Assembly: GCF_012489685.1 (NCBI RefSeq)
Contig: NC_080044.1
Coordinates: forward strand, 52,824,964 to 52,888,963
Reading direction: 5' to 3'
DNA: 64,000 nucleotides
Source of the DNA: Lotus japonicus
Taxonomy: Eukaryota > Streptophyta > Magnoliopsida > Fabales > Fabaceae
In this document: positions 47,830-60,750 of the stretch, piece after piece
How the letters are laid out: every line of letters begins with the position of its first letter
Position numbering within the stretch: position 1 is the stretch's first letter
Translations under genes and position numbers: made by a program
Notes under the pieces: model-generated
Told to the model about the DNA's origin: nothing
The model's database searches: none
Seen by the model: only the letters and a program-made list of their open reading frames with translations

Positions 47830-50800
47830 TCAAAGCTTTGACTGTTCCCTGGGATGATGCATGACTATAGAATTATAGGCATCCAGAGTGAGAAAATCAT
47901 CTAGTGCAAGGGATGTGCATTGCCTTGTAAAAATCTTGCAAGCTTCCTTGTACATTCCCTTCTTGAACTTCTCTTTGCCCACCTCTCTTTCAATCCTAGC
48001 CATCTCCTCTTCAACCACTCTGCCAAAGAGCTCTTTATTCACCTTCACTCCAACCCCATCCCCATTCAGCTCAACTCCATACTTGATCCACTGCCAGTTC
48101 TGCACCCTGCTAATCTCAGCAGTGGCAGCATCCTCCATGAGGTTGTAGAGAGGCACTGAGCCAGCTCCGGTTAGCCACGCCGCGACATACTGTATCCCGA
48201 CCCGTGTGTTCAGGCGAAGACCGTCCATCGTGCGGGCTCCTCTCGGTATCTGCAAGAGGTCTTCTTCAGTTATGCTTGCAGCATCATCACGTTTCATTGT
48301 TTTTATCTGATTGGGAGCAGTGCCCATGTTGGAGTTGAAAACCTCCATGCAAGTTGGGATTAGGCCAGGGTGTGCAGCCCAGGTTCCATCATGCCCTGCC
48401 TTCACTTCTCTGAGTTTGTCCTTCCTTACCAGTTCCACTGCTGCCTCATTAGCTGCTGGATCATCTCTGATTGGAATCTGTGCTGCCTGTTGAACAATTT
48501 GAACTCAGCAACATTATTAAGCATCTATGATTTTTTCCTCATTTAGTGTGTGTTTAGATTTTGGTGAGTAATAGTTAAAAGTACTATTAATGAAATCTAC
48601 CCCTCACAATTGATTGGAAAAAAATACTTAGATTAATGTAAGTGTGTTGGGTTTTCCGTTGGGAAACCTCAAACTGAATTCTAGATGAAAATATTGATGT
48701 TTGGAAATCATTATGTGGTGAGTTTAATCAATTGTGAGATTTTACAATTTAGTTTCACAACATTACCCAACAAAAATCATTTTTTCATATGTATCCAAAC
48801 ATGAATCCCTCAACTTTCAATTTACTCTTCCTATAATCAATTTTTACCATTGTGAGAAACGCTAATCCAAACACATAGTTAAATCCAAGCATACACTCAA
48901 TTAAGTTCATCTGATAGATTTAAATGTAGGCCATGTATACTCTGATCACTTTCTAATTTTTCTATCTATCACAGTTCATTTAGCATTCAAGATTTTATAG
49001 TCTATATATATATATATACCCACTTTGCTAAGAAGTAAGAAAACTAATTAACAAGTAATATCAAAGCCCATAGTGAGACCATGGTTATGGCTGAAAGTAT
49101 GTGTGGATAGCTTCTCTTGATCTCCACATTGATATGAAGACTTCAATACAAGTAGCTAAACAAGATACCAGATCCCCACTCAAAACTTTAAGACACTCAG
49201 TATGTGGGTCTTATATATTATATTTTCATTAACTTATCAATTTCGAAGTAATTTCTAGACTCAATTGAATTTACAACACTTACCATTCCTCCCATAGCGT
49301 GCACGCCGCGCCTATGGCATGTTCTTATGAGAAGATCAGAGTAGCTCCTCATGAAGTGTTGAGTCATGCCAACCAGGACTCTATCTGGCAGCAAGCGATC
49401 TGGGTGAGCCTGGAAGGTCTTAACATAACTGAAAATGTAATCCCAGCGCCCACAGTTGAGACCCACAGAGTGCTCCCTGAGCTCATACAGAATTTCATCC
49501 ATTTGAAACACAGCAGGAAGTGTTTCAATTAGGACAGTGGCCCTAATGCTTCCTCTTTCAATGCGTGCCATCTTCTCTGCCCTCTCAAACACATTGTTCC
49601 ATATCTTAGCTTCCCTGTCAATCACAAATGAAGTTATACATATGACCACAAAACCAATTTTCTAACCTTTACTAAAAGCTTGAAATCTATTAAACCAATT
49701 TTCTTTTGCGGAGTGAACGGTCAATTTAACGCTTGAAAACTTTTGGCGCCGACAACTTAGTTCCTAAAATAAAATAAATGTGTTCGAAAGTACCTTAATG
49801 TGTAAAACATATGTCAAATTAGTTCTTTAACTTGATTGATGTTTTACATATTCAGAGACTTGGGAATATATTTCCTTCTTTCAGGGTCTAATTCGCCAAC
49901 ACAGCCTAATTTGCCAGCGCGGCCAAAAACTTTCAGGGACCAAGTTGATTTATGAATGCATATGTGTTGGAGAGACATGAGAGCCCAAAACAAGAGAACA
50001 TAGTGCTCACCTTGAATGCTCCATTTTGGGGAGATAGAAGAAAGGGCCAAACCCAGCACCTTGAGTACGCCTGAAGGTTGAGTGATTGTGGTAGAAGTAG
50101 AGGCCAAAATCAACAAGGCAACCAGTTGCAGGTTCACCATCGATCAGAATATGAGCCTCAGGTAAGTGCCAACCTCTTGGCCTCACAAATAGTTTAGCTA
50201 TCTGATCATTGAGCTTGTAAACTCTGTTTCTGTTCTTGTCATGGAAACTTATGGTCCCAGACACAGCATCCTTCAAGTTCACTTGGCCTCTCATAAGATT
50301 CTCCCAGCTGGGAGAGAGTGCATCTTCAAAATCAGCCTAAGAAAGAAAAATCAGTGTTTTAGTTTTAGAACTGATCAAATTAAACAAACTTGTGATATAT
50401 TTATTATTATTAGCATGTTTCCATTAGAAGCTACTTACAAAGTTTCTTCCCGAAATTGATTTTGCCTTCAAAATCAGTTGTAGAAAAATTTCCACACAGG
50501 CACCAAGTACATGTCTGGAAATCTCTTTACAATTGATTCTAAACCTAAAATCAATTATTAAGATAAGCTCATATGAGTACCTTCTAAGTGTTAGAATTGT
50601 TTTGGAAATCTCTTTACAATTGATTATAAAGCCAAAATCAATCATGGAGAGAAGTCTATGCGAGTAGTTTTTGAGTGCTAGAATTGATTTGGAAATCTCT
50701 CTACAACTTATTCTTAAGTCAAAATTAATTATGAAGAAAAGTTTATGTGAATAGCTTCTTGGTGCCATAATTGATTATGGGAAAAATGAAGTTTATCCAA

Positions 50801-51359
50801 ATATATTATAAAAATAACAATCTGTCAGTCTTTGTCAATTATGTTAATATTAATGCTATAAGGGATGCAAGAATTAGTCCATGAAAAGCTTGTTTAACAA
50901 GAAAACTGAAAACACATGCACACAACACAAGCATATATAGAAGTGTTTTAGTTTAGTAGTACTAACCATGAAGACTTTAGCTCCAGAGTTAAGAGCATTG
51001 ATGACCATCTTTCTCTCTACAGGGCCAGTGATCTCCACTTTCCTATCACAAACAGCTGCTGGAACTGGTGCACACAGCCACTCCCCTTCTCTTATGCACC
51101 TTGTGGCCGGATCAAACCCTGGTACAGCCCCTTCATTGTACCTCCTCTTTGCTTCTTTTCTGCACTCAAGCGCATACTTGATGTGGTTTCTGAACTCACG
51201 TTGCAGGTCAGCAACGAATTTCAAAGCATCTTTTGTGAGAATTTTAGCAAACTCTGCATCGTATCTTCCCCTAATGTCCACTCCTTCTGGCACATCATAG
51301 CTAGAGTCGATCTTTTTCCCTGCCACTGCTTGTGGGGGATAGCCATAACCCAGGTCCAT
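47830..51359 (-). CDS. MLS: Malate synthase, glyoxysomal/peroxisomal
   Basis: Condenses glyoxylate and acetyl-CoA to malate, the second enzyme specific to the glyoxylate cycle; used when seedlings convert stored oil to sugar. Four exons with joined phase: 51359-50967, 50336-50011, 49614-49284, 48486-47830; 568 aa, the normal length for the plant enzyme. The family signature [16 protein letters not shown] is at residues 286-301. The C-terminus is SKL, a type 1 peroxisomal targeting signal. The start [16 protein letters not shown] was chosen over an upstream ATG because the upstream residues run through the apparent leader and TATA region. Intron 1 carries an 87-base repeat and intron 3 a MITE-like element. 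The regulation by germination and senescence known for this gene cannot be judged from the sequence alone. Confidence 0.96.
48547..48880. mobile_element. MITE-like element in malate synthase intron 3
   Basis: Opens with GTGTGTGTTTAGATTTTGG and closes with CTAATCCAAACACATAG, imperfect inverted repeats like those in adenylate kinase intron 5. The inside is AT-rich and non-coding. Boundaries are approximate and no target duplication was settled. Confidence 0.45.
50516..50776. repeat. Three-unit 87-base tandem repeat in malate synthase intron 1
   Basis: Units start TGGAAATCTCTTTACAATTG at 50516, 50603 and 50690, period 87, with diverged copies of AATCAATTAT and AGTGYTAGAATTG inside. A partial older unit may precede them at 50450-50515. 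All lie within intron 1. Confidence 0.75.
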
Positions 51360-51428
51360 GGCTTTTCTTTCTTGCTGGAATAGTGGTGTGGAAATGGAAT
51401 GGGAATTGGGAGCAAGGATTAAGTACAA

Positions 51429-51436
51429 TTTATATA
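51429..51436 (-). promoter_or_regulatory. Malate synthase TATA box
   Basis: TATATAAA on the minus strand, 70 bases upstream of the chosen ATG. Its position predicts a leader of about 40 bases and supports the start at 51359 over the upstream in-frame ATG at 51548. Confidence 0.6.
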
Positions 51437-51439
51437 GCT

Positions 51440-53560
51440 TATAGGGGAAAAAAATATTAGAATTTATACAGAACAAGTGGGATAGTTGAATTGAATGTTC
51501 TGATAATGTTTTTGGTTTTCTCTGTTTTTTATTTTTAGTTGATATCATGTCCGTTTGTGATTATAAAAAATTATATTTTTAAAACATTGTGAAGAAAATG
51601 ATGAAATCAAGATTTTATTATAATTTTAGAATTTCCTAAAAATAAAGTGATAATTAACATATTGAGATACACAGTGAAAAATGAAAATCAAGATTATTAT
51701 TGTGAACATCCACAAAAGTTAAGGAGTTGCTTATATCCATTGTAATTTTAGTTCACCCTAATTTTCCTCTATGTACATAAATATATAAGAATGAATTAAG
51801 TGAGTGTTTGAATTAGTGTCGTCATAATTGATTTTGGATACAATTGGTTTTGATGAAAAGTAATGATAAAAGTAAGTTGAATAGATCACTAGAAAGTGAG
51901 TTGGTTTATATTTGAATAAAAATAATTATTTATGTACAATAAATTATTATCTCCAATTGTGTAATCTCATTTTTTTTTTCGTTCCTTCGGAAAATTGATT
52001 GTGTAATCTCATGATTGCATTGCATGTTTGAATAAACAGTAAAATAATATAAATAGTAAAAATTATAGTTGACATAAACAATTTCTCTTAACTTTTAGGT
52101 TTGTCTAGTATGATTTTATATTCACCTTAATTTTGTATCATGCATCTAAAAATGCACATAATATTGACCACATAAAATATCTAAAGTTTTTCCCTAAAAT
52201 TATTTTTGGAATTGAAATTATAATTCTTTAAAACCGTTACCAAGCATAAATATGACTGTGCATAGTTTACTTTTTCATAAGAATTGAAATTGATATAAGA
52301 TCACCAAATTAAGAGAACCAACTCTTATGAATTAAATACTTATGGGTCAATTTCTACTCCTTAATGCACTGATTAAAGGTGAGAAATTAGTTTTATGGCC
52401 ACCAATTGTTCAATACTCTAATGAAAAAAAAAATACACTAAATGCGCTCACACAAATGTGTTTTATTTTCTCATTTTCTGGTTTTCTCTAAAAAGTTAAA
52501 AATAGGGAAATTAAATTTAGTTTTATCATCATGGTGATGGGAGAGAATGTGCCTAAGAGGATCAAATCTGAGACAAGAAAGTGACCATAACATTGAGGAT
52601 AAGAGGAAGACGTTATACATATTGAATTTTGTGCCCTCCTTGGGAGGTGTGGTCAGGGACCATGATTTGGGTTAGGCTATATTCGCCACTTGAACATCTT
52701 AATCTCTTTTGTCTTATTAGTCTTTTTTTTTGTCAATGTCTTATTAGTCTTAAATTTGAACACTTATCCGGCGGGTACAAATTCAGATTAGATCATTAGT
52801 TCATTACTATTGCAAAAAGTTAAGAAGTCCTACGCAATGACAAAAAGCATCCCGCTAATCAAGCCCATAAACAAAAATCTAACAAAGTCCATAGCCATTT
52901 CATCTCTTTTGGGCTAGTTTAGACAAAAAAAAAATAGTAATGTTGCTATTCTGGATTCTGGACTGAAGGATACATAAAGCCCAAAAAGAAGGACAAAACT
53001 CCTTTTATTGGAGCATACACAACACATATAGGAATGACAATGTCCACCTGCATATGGGGATCCTATGGGATTGCCCCATTTGGAGCCCGATCTTGAGGAT
53101 TTTTCCCCGTGGGGATGAGGACAAAAATTCCCCCAAGACAAATTTGGGGATGGGGTGGGGATCACCCTCCCCGCCCTGCGAGATCTCCCCTCGTATACAT
53201 ACGTAAACATTCAATAGTACCCTTGGTAATAAAGTCAAACAGCTAATATCTTAAGGTATTTAGTTAATATATGATTTTGATCACTATATATTATAATCTT
53301 ATTTTGAAGTCAGTATAGAGATCTCTCATATTCTCGGCCTCCCTCATACTATAAGACTAATAGTTTATAAATAAGGGTTCGATTCAAGAGCAACAACTTA
53401 TCTTATAGCATAACCGCTTATGAAAGTGTTTAAAAGAACTTATATATGTAAATAGTTTATGGTCTACTTATAAGTTATTTTAAATTTATTTTCATAAGTT
53501 TCAAATGAGCTTAAGAACAAAATTTTATGCTTACTTGTAACATGTTTTCACCTTATTTTA
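51440..53560. other. AT-rich interval with one truncated hAT-like piece
   Basis: No gene seen. TAGGAATGACAATG at 53029 followed by GGGGATGGGG/CCCCG-rich sequence to about 53190 looks like the left part of a hAT-like element whose right end is lost. Near 51800-52030 there is MITE-like sequence with GTGTTTGAATT-type ends. A GGTTCGATTC motif at about 53385 has no convincing A box. Confidence 0.35.
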
Positions 53561-53569
53561 ATAAGTTAA

Positions 53570-53600
53570 CTAGCGGAATTACCCGTGCCCTGCACGGGTG
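53570..53600 (-). mobile_element. Helitron-type 3' terminus
   Basis: On the minus strand: a perfect 8-base stem (ACCCGTGC/GCACGGGT, loop of 3; plus-strand 53581-53599), then 7 bases, then CTAG (53573-53570) followed by T. A short GC hairpin just before a terminal CTAR is the Helitron 3' signature. The element would extend to the right; its TC 5' end was not located. Confidence 0.6.
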
Positions 53601-54052
53601 ACTTTTGTTATTTACAATTTTAAATTTCGTGTAATATTATATTTTGTCTCTTTTTAGTAAATATATATTAATAATTGTTTCAATTATATGTTCTCAATAG
53701 TGATAATTGTGTATTAATCTACCATAAATTTTTACTTATTTAAATATGAAAAAATTCAATTTTTTTAAAATTATAAGACTTAAATTCACTCAAATTTTTG
53801 TATATACATTAAATCATCATTTTTTATTTTTTAATGCATCTTAAAAAAATTATACATGTTTAATTATTAATATTTGATTGATTATTTTTCATATCAATAT
53901 TTCTATTTATAATAAAAATAGAAATAATATATATTTTGATTCAAAAAGTTAATTTCAAAGAGTTGGGAGTGACATCTTTGCTAATAATATATTGTTTTTG
54001 ACCATAATAATAATTAGTTTTTGGCTCTTTGATCATACCATTGGTAACCACC

Positions 54053-54578
54053 GGCTACCAGGGAGAATGGAGGAAAAATTCATTTTATCAATCCAAGCAG
54101 ATACATGGAAGGATTTCCGTCTTTTCCATTCATGATTTAAAAAAGGGGTGAAACAATTTATAATTGTGAATCGAAAATGGAAGAATGAGTAAATAATAGG
54201 ATCATGAAATAGAGGTGTTCATAACGGAACCAAACCAATTTAAATCGCTCAAACTGATCCAAAAAACCAAAAATCCAAAAAATGATAAGCAAAAAAATCG
54301 AGAACCGCAAAAATCGGCTACCAGGGACAATGGAGGAAAAATCCATTTTATCAATCCAAGCAGATACATGGAAGGATTTCCGTCTTTTCCATTCATGATT
54401 TAAAAAAGGGGTGAAACAATATATAATTGTGAATCGAAAATGGAAGAATGAGTAAATAATAAGATCATGAAATAGAGGTGTTCATAACGGAACCAAACCA
54501 ATTTAAATCGCTCAAACTGATCCAAAAAATCAAAAATCGAAAAAATGATAACCAAAAAAATCGAGAACCACAAAAACC
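54053..54578. repeat. 263-base tandem duplication
   Basis: GGCTACCAGGGAGAATGGAG at 54053 recurs as GGCTACCAGGGACAATGGAG at 54316, and the two 263-base units match nearly throughout. Each unit includes flanking DNA plus the left end (TAGAGGTGTTCATAACGG) of the hAT-like element that continues from 54473. Confidence 0.9.
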
Positions 54579-55229
54579 GATATTTTGTTAATGGATCGAT
54601 TCGGTTTTCAGTTCCCATGTTCAAAATCGAACCTATAAAAATCAAACCAAAAGTATTTATTTATTTAAATTTTTTCATACACTACCCATTTAACCATACT
54701 TATAATGTTTTATTCCATGTATACCCAAACCTTTACAATAACTTGTTTAACCATTTTCTAGTTAGGAGACATATGTCATCTTATTATTCGGCAAAAGTGA
54801 AATCCTAACTGTTTTGCTTCTTTACCTCTTACTCAAAACAATATGTTTGTAACATTGGTTGATGATCAACTTAGATAGAGTTAATTATATATTGTCCATG
54901 ATATGCAGTAGTTTACAAATTACGGTCATCACTTAACAATCATCATATGAGTGCGTACTTAATTCATTTTTTACAATATTGATGTTAGTGTTAAGCATGA
55001 TGATATCTTGTCTCTATAACTTTTACAGTGCTGTTTTTTTTTTCTATTTCGTTATTTATTTAAGATTTTTAGTTTCTTTGAAAAACTGAAATCCAATCCA
55101 ATTCAAACTGATAAAAACATGATCGGGTTGGTTCGGGTTTGAAAAAAACTATTGGATGATTAAATTATAAAACTAAAACGATCAGATCAAATGAATTTTT
55201 ATGTTAAAATCGAACCGCAAACACCTGTA
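54473..55229. mobile_element. Non-autonomous hAT-like element
   Basis: 757 bases starting TAGAGGTGTTC and ending AACACCTGTA (inverted repeats, 9 of 10 matching). The flanking octamers are TCATGAAA (54465-54472) and TCATAAAA (55230-55237), one mismatch. The inside is rich in AAACCAAA/GGTTCGGGTT-type sequence and has no transposase. A second copy of its left end at 54210 arises from the tandem duplication. Confidence 0.7.
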
Positions 55230-55237
55230 TCATAAAA

Positions 55238-56439
55238 CGTGAAATAAATATATCATTTTACACAACAAATAAAAATGAGTGAATAAGAGGATAATGTAAC
55301 CAATAATAAAATTATAATATTGCGATCATACGGTGGAGGTAGAGAATTATAAAGTATGTTTCAAATTTGAATTGCGTTTTCTTGAAAAAAAATATTGGCA
55401 GAATTTTAAATTAATATTTCATTTTTTCTCATTAATATGTTTAATATTTAAAAAAAATTCTTTTATTATTTTTTATTGGTTGTTAAAATTAAAGTAAAAT
55501 AGTAATTTCTTCAAGGAATCTTTATATATTTATATGAATAAGAGTCATAAATGTAGTAATAATTTTTTTTTGTTACATTGGAAAATAATAGTAATAATTA
55601 TTTGATATTAATTTCTTTATACATTCCTTAATTAGATATTTTGAATTAAATTTGAAAAACTTTACTTAGTATATAATAATTATTGTTCAAGCATGTTGTC
55701 AAGTAATCATGGAAAAACATTCCGAATATGTTCCTTTGATCGTATTACCTCCGTTCCTAGTAGCTTATTTTTTGAAACCTCCGTTCCTAGTAGCTAATTA
55801 GGCTTGGATATATCCATCAATAATTAATATTGGAGGTATGCCTTTTATTACTTCATTTTTTTGCTTGATATATTAGATGGCAAAAATGATGAAGTAATAA
55901 TGAGTGTTTAAAATAGGAAAAAATTGAAATATGAATGACTTAGTTTTTTAATATATTTGTATTTCAATATTTTTTTAAAATATCTGGATTTCTATCTATA
56001 ATTTTAATAATTTCTTTAATAAAAAAACAAAATTATTCAATTATATTTTAAGATATTTATTTTCGTAATATTGTAAAAAACAATATCTGGAATTCAATAT
56101 AGTTTTTCGTTAATATTTTTTTTATTAAAAAAACATTATTTTATAGTCTTTTTTGGTTTCTTATTTTATAGTCTCTATTTTCGTAATATTGTTAAATCTA
56201 AAATTAAAAGTATAATTTATAATTTATCATTATTTATGAAATATTTTCAATTATGATTTGAAATTATGGTTACATTAAAAAACTGAAAATTAAAGTTTTA
56301 ATTAAATTAGATCATATTAAATAAGGTGAGTCATGATTATATGTTGTGACAAAAAAGTAGAATAGCTTTTTTTTTCTTGGAGGGAAAATGGATGATTTTG
56401 GGGGGACCATGTGTCATAGGCTTCTAGAAAAAACCTTCT

Positions 56440-56480
<41 letters not shown>

Positions 56481-57400
56481 TTAATTATCTATTTAACCTA
56501 TGAATACACACTTATGCGATAAGTGCAACCATAAATGTTTAATTAAGTTGTTTAATTATCTAAGTGTGTATAAATTTATATATCTTACTAGTATTTTTAC
56601 CCGTGCGTATTCATTTTTGTTTGTCGTTTGTAATTTTTAAAAAACTTGTGTTAATTTTATTTGTTTATTCAAATCATTATAAAAGACACTATCAAGTGTC
56701 TGTAAGTCTAACATAGAAACAAAATGACAATTTTGAGCTGTTTATAAGTAAAATGATTCATACACCTAATGTTTTAAGGTTTTAGGTTAAAGATGAGGTG
56801 TTCAACACACTTGTGTTTGTTGTTTACCCCAATGTGAAGATGTGATGATCCCTCATAATTTTAAACATATTTTTTGCCCTAACGTCACCATGATATTAAT
56901 GTTGTCAGCTCAAATAGTATTGTGTTCCAATGACAGTATTTGAAATCAACGAAAAAACATATGAATATTAAGTTGAGTAATGTCTCATTTACGACCTGAA
57001 TATTTGAATGAATTTTATTGTCAAAATGAACCTCATAATTGTAGTAGAAATGAATTTTAAAAAAGAAGAAGAAATTGGGTCATTTATAAGCTATGAGGCA
57101 AATAGAGTAGGATATTAGTTACACACCTTAATTGTGATAAAGAAAATAAAGTAGGATATAAGTTACAAAGATAACTCTTTTATTAGATATTTATGACTCC
57201 ATAATGGTGATACTGTTTTGATCACAGTAATTAAATAGGGGTGATTTACAACATAAAACGATTTTATTTTTCATGTTTTTTATATCTTTCATTTAATAAT
57301 TAATCTTTTTTTAGCAAAAATAATTAATTAATTTAACGTTTGAAAATGTGAAGAGTTTCAAAAATGTGAAGTTTTTTTATAATATGCGAAGTGATTAACA
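55238..57400. other. AT-rich gene-free DNA with simple repeats
   Basis: CCTCCGTTCCTAGTAGCT occurs twice (about 55748-55765 and 55778-55795), perhaps remnants of MITE ends. A (TA)n tract occupies about 56445-56476. A degenerate Helitron-like end (CTAG at 56588-56591 followed by ACCCGTGC at 56599-56606, without the partner stem) is present. No coding signal was seen. Confidence 0.5.
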
Positions 57401-57413
57401 TTTAAGGAAAGAA

Positions 57414-57532
57414 ACTGAGTCCCTAATGATAGCTTAAGTGGTAAGAGCTGCGGGGCATATGGGTAGGGGAGAGCAAGGTCTAGAGATCGATCCCGAGAGG
57501 GTGTAATTTATCTTTCTGGTGTACCAAAAAGA
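57414..57532 (+). mobile_element. tRNA-derived SINE with target duplications
   Basis: A 119-base element with an A box-like TAGCTTAAGTGGTAAGAGC and a B box GATCGATCC (57486-57494) at the spacing of a Pol III tRNA-type promoter. It is flanked by AAGGAAAGAA on both sides (57404-57413 and 57533-57542), a perfect 10-base target duplication. It is short, non-coding and nearly intact. Confidence 0.75.
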
Positions 57533-58958
57533 AAGGAAAGAATCCGAATAGAAAAGATTGGTGAACATAAAAACAATATAATCCACTATTGGACACCTAC
57601 ATTTGTGATGGTTTTAGAACGCCGAAAAGTGTATAAAAGGTTTAGAATCCAAACAGAACAAAAACATATAATAATTGCAAAAAAAAGAAAATTCATAGTG
57701 AAACGCATCGAAATCAATGAAGCCACAAATCTATGAAATCAAATAAGAAAACTGGCAAAAAAAAGTATGGACAAAGAGGTATTTATACCTATAATTTAAG
57801 CTTTATAGAAGATTAAAGGTTTAAAAAAACTGAAGAATATTGAAGGTCTCTTCAAAGGTTCTTAGGACCCCTATGTGAATGCATTGATTTTTACAATTAA
57901 GTTTAGTAAATACATGGGAGAATGAGATTGCTATGAAACAGACGGTCGTGATTGAATATGGGAGAATAATTTCCATTTTTACCAAAATAATTATAGTCAA
58001 ATTTTCAATGTAGTATAATAAATTGTTAAATTGTTATGTTACCCTTAAGGTTGCGAAAATTTCTTTATTATATCTAAAGAATGACCAAAATTCATTTACA
58101 ACTCACTTATCTCCAATGTGATTGGATGATGGATTATTTAACCCAAATTTTCTCATGGATCATTTAGACAACCTCTTATTATACACCTTCATTGAAAAAT
58201 AACTATTAGAAGCACAAAAGACAACCACCAAAAGTCAAAGAGTTCATTATGGAACAAAAAAACAGTATGCCCAATGTCAATGCCATCTTAAAAATACTGA
58301 ACCAAACAACAAACCCAAAAAATATATCAAAAAAAAAAATCAATGTATGGAAGATCCAAACACTAACTTTAGTGTCAGATGAAGTTCATGAGCATTACCC
58401 TAGACCAAAAGCAAATTCCTTCTACAAAATTCAGCATTTTGCAGAATTCACAGAACATAATTACTTTATGTGTCTATATATATATATATATATACCCTTC
58501 ATGGCTATATCCATTGTGAGCTTTCCCTTGATCACTCTTTTGCCTGTTGAAAAAGGAAAGTTAACAAATCAATGATTTAATTTGCAGAACCATAAACATG
58601 AGAGGATATGGTTATAAACATAAATATAAACCCATTCTAAGATGCAGTCATAAATTTATAACTAATTGAAAGAAATAAACTATATATGTAATGGAGCTTG
58701 AATACCCAATAGATAATCTAATAACCATTTGAAAATTAACGCCATTGAAAGAGAAGTGTCAAACCAAGCAAAATTGAGAACAATCAAAATCGGCTCTTAA
58801 ATGTCCAATGTTTAAGGGAAATTGCTAAATGTCTAAGGGAAATGCCAGCTAAGAGACCTGCAAATCACCACTGATGGTTTCACCAAAACATTTTTTTATT
58901 CTGTTGTGTTCTCTGTGATCATCACTTTCCCATCAAGTTCTCAGAGGGAAGAGAGGCC

Positions 58959-59597
58959 ATGGTTGCAGAGGTAATAACTCCTTACTTGACTTGTACTTCT
59001 AGCACAAACAAAAAATACACCTTGCATTCCTTTTCCAATTTTTTATTTCTAGCAATCAGCATATTTTGTCCCCTCCAATGCCCTTCTGAGTTGGTTTATA
59101 AGATTTTTTTCACTATTTTAATAGTGAAAGATTAAAACAATTTTTTGGGCATGTTTAATGCCATTGATCCATAAATGTCAATGTGCTTGGAATGCGAAAT
59201 GTTTATATTGAATGCAAACTGGATCTATCTTGTGTCTCTGGTTTTACTTAGAGAATGTAAACTGAATCTCTGTTGTCCCTGGTTTTGCTCATATGCACTC
59301 TTGTTTCCCAAGTCGATTCCATGCATTAGATAAGAATTGCCCCATGCTTGTTCATTGTTTATACATTTTTAGCACAACAAAGAAATGCGTTTCACTAACT
59401 TAACTCCATTATCCTCATCACCACCTCGATGCTGGAATGGAAGGGATTTTTCTTCCCATGGCAGCATCCTTTCAAAGCCAAACAAAATCCAAGCACATGT
59501 GCAAATGGCTAGCATGCCTATGGGGAAGGAGGCTGGGAAAACAACTTGGAACCTGGTCTGCAAATGCAAACAACTAATTTTTGTGGAATCAATTTGA
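58959..59597 (+). CDS. Possible small two-exon gene, product unknown
   Basis: ATG GTT GCA GAG (58959-58970) is followed by GTAATA, and TTTTTAG|CAC at 59373 rejoins in phase to a frame that ends at 59597, giving about 78 residues. The product has basic and Ser/Pro-rich stretches (PLSSSPPRCWNGRDFSSHGS, then KEAGKTTWNLVCKCKQ). I recognise no domain. The frame may be part of a larger gene or chance. CT-rich DNA upstream of the ATG is leader-like. Treat as a candidate only. Confidence 0.25.
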
Positions 59598-60153
59598 ACT
59601 TTTGAAAATAGCTTTTGATCCCTAAAGTTACTCCATCCTATTCTCAGGTGTTTCTGCTTAAATACATGAAAGTAAGCTGAAATAAACTACTACAACTAAA
59701 TTATTTTGAAATCCCTATTATAAAGCATACAATCTATCCTTACAAACAACACTTTATTTCTTTTCATTTACATGAGAGATAAGGTGTGTAGAATAATTGG
59801 AAACTCATACCAAAAGAAAACTTTAAATCTCATCACCCCAATGCAATTGGGTAATTCAAAATAAAATCTAATTCTGAATGGTAGGACTTCCAATGATACA
59901 TGTGAAGTCTAATGTGGACTAAGGTTTGTCACATATATGTCCATGCCTTAAATCCTTCCCACTGTTGTAGCAGAAGTTGCATCCAACTTGTAAAGAGAAA
60001 ATGGAGGAAGCAAGAACAACCACTCATATTTTCATTAATTATTACATGTTACCTTTAGCAAAATCCAGAAACTGAACAGCTCGTGGTAGGAGAGGGAGCA
60101 AGAACAACCACTTCTATTTGAATCTTTTTCACCTTTCCTTTCAGACTTGAGGC

Positions 60154-60750
60154 TAGGGATGGCAATTTTGCCCAAACCCATGGGTATCCGCCCGAACCCA
60201 ATCCGATTTGACGGGCAAAACCTGAGTTGACTGGATTTGGGTTTGGGTTTGGGTTTTGCCCGTTACTGTAGCCATTTATAGATTTGGGTTTGGTATTAGT
60301 TAAATCCGTGCCCATACCCGCCCAAACCCGAACCCAAAGATACCCGAAACATAAAATTACAAAAAAAAACCTCATACATATATATATTTATAAACTTTGT
60401 TCTTAGTGTTTGATGATTAATTGTACTTTTGTATGTTTGAGAAAGTAAACTCTAAACTATTGTTGTCTTACTTTAGTGATGGATGAAGATGATGAATAGT
60501 ATTTGTTTTTTTTTTCTTTCTATGAATTTCACTTTTTTTTTATATGAAAGTAAGTTATGGATTGAGTTGCTACGTAACTAATGGGTTTGGGTTTGGGTTT
60601 CGGGTAAATCCGAAACCCAATGGATTTAGGTATGGATTTCATTTTATCGCCCATAAGGTTTGTGTTTGGGTTTGGGTTTGGGTTCTGGGATTTGGGTTTA
60701 AGTTTGGTAATTGTAAAAACCGTGCCCGATCCTACCCGTTGCCATCCCTA
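60154..60750. mobile_element. Non-autonomous hAT-like element
   Basis: 597 bases with perfect 12-base inverted ends TAGGGATGGCAA / TTGCCATCCCTA and perfect 8-base target duplications CTTGAGGC (60146-60153 and 60751-60758). Subterminal regions on both sides are packed with GGGTTTGGGTTT or its complement, resembling telomere-like repeats. There is no transposase. The clearest of the four members in the window. Confidence 0.9.

Noticed and set aside
53330..53420. tRNA gene or SINE suggested by GGTTCGATTC
   Set aside because: No A box at the right distance and no cloverleaf could be drawn by eye.
58249..58575. Plus-strand frame of 108 residues
   Set aside because: Asn/Lys-rich from AT-rich DNA, runs through a TA repeat, and has no family resemblance.
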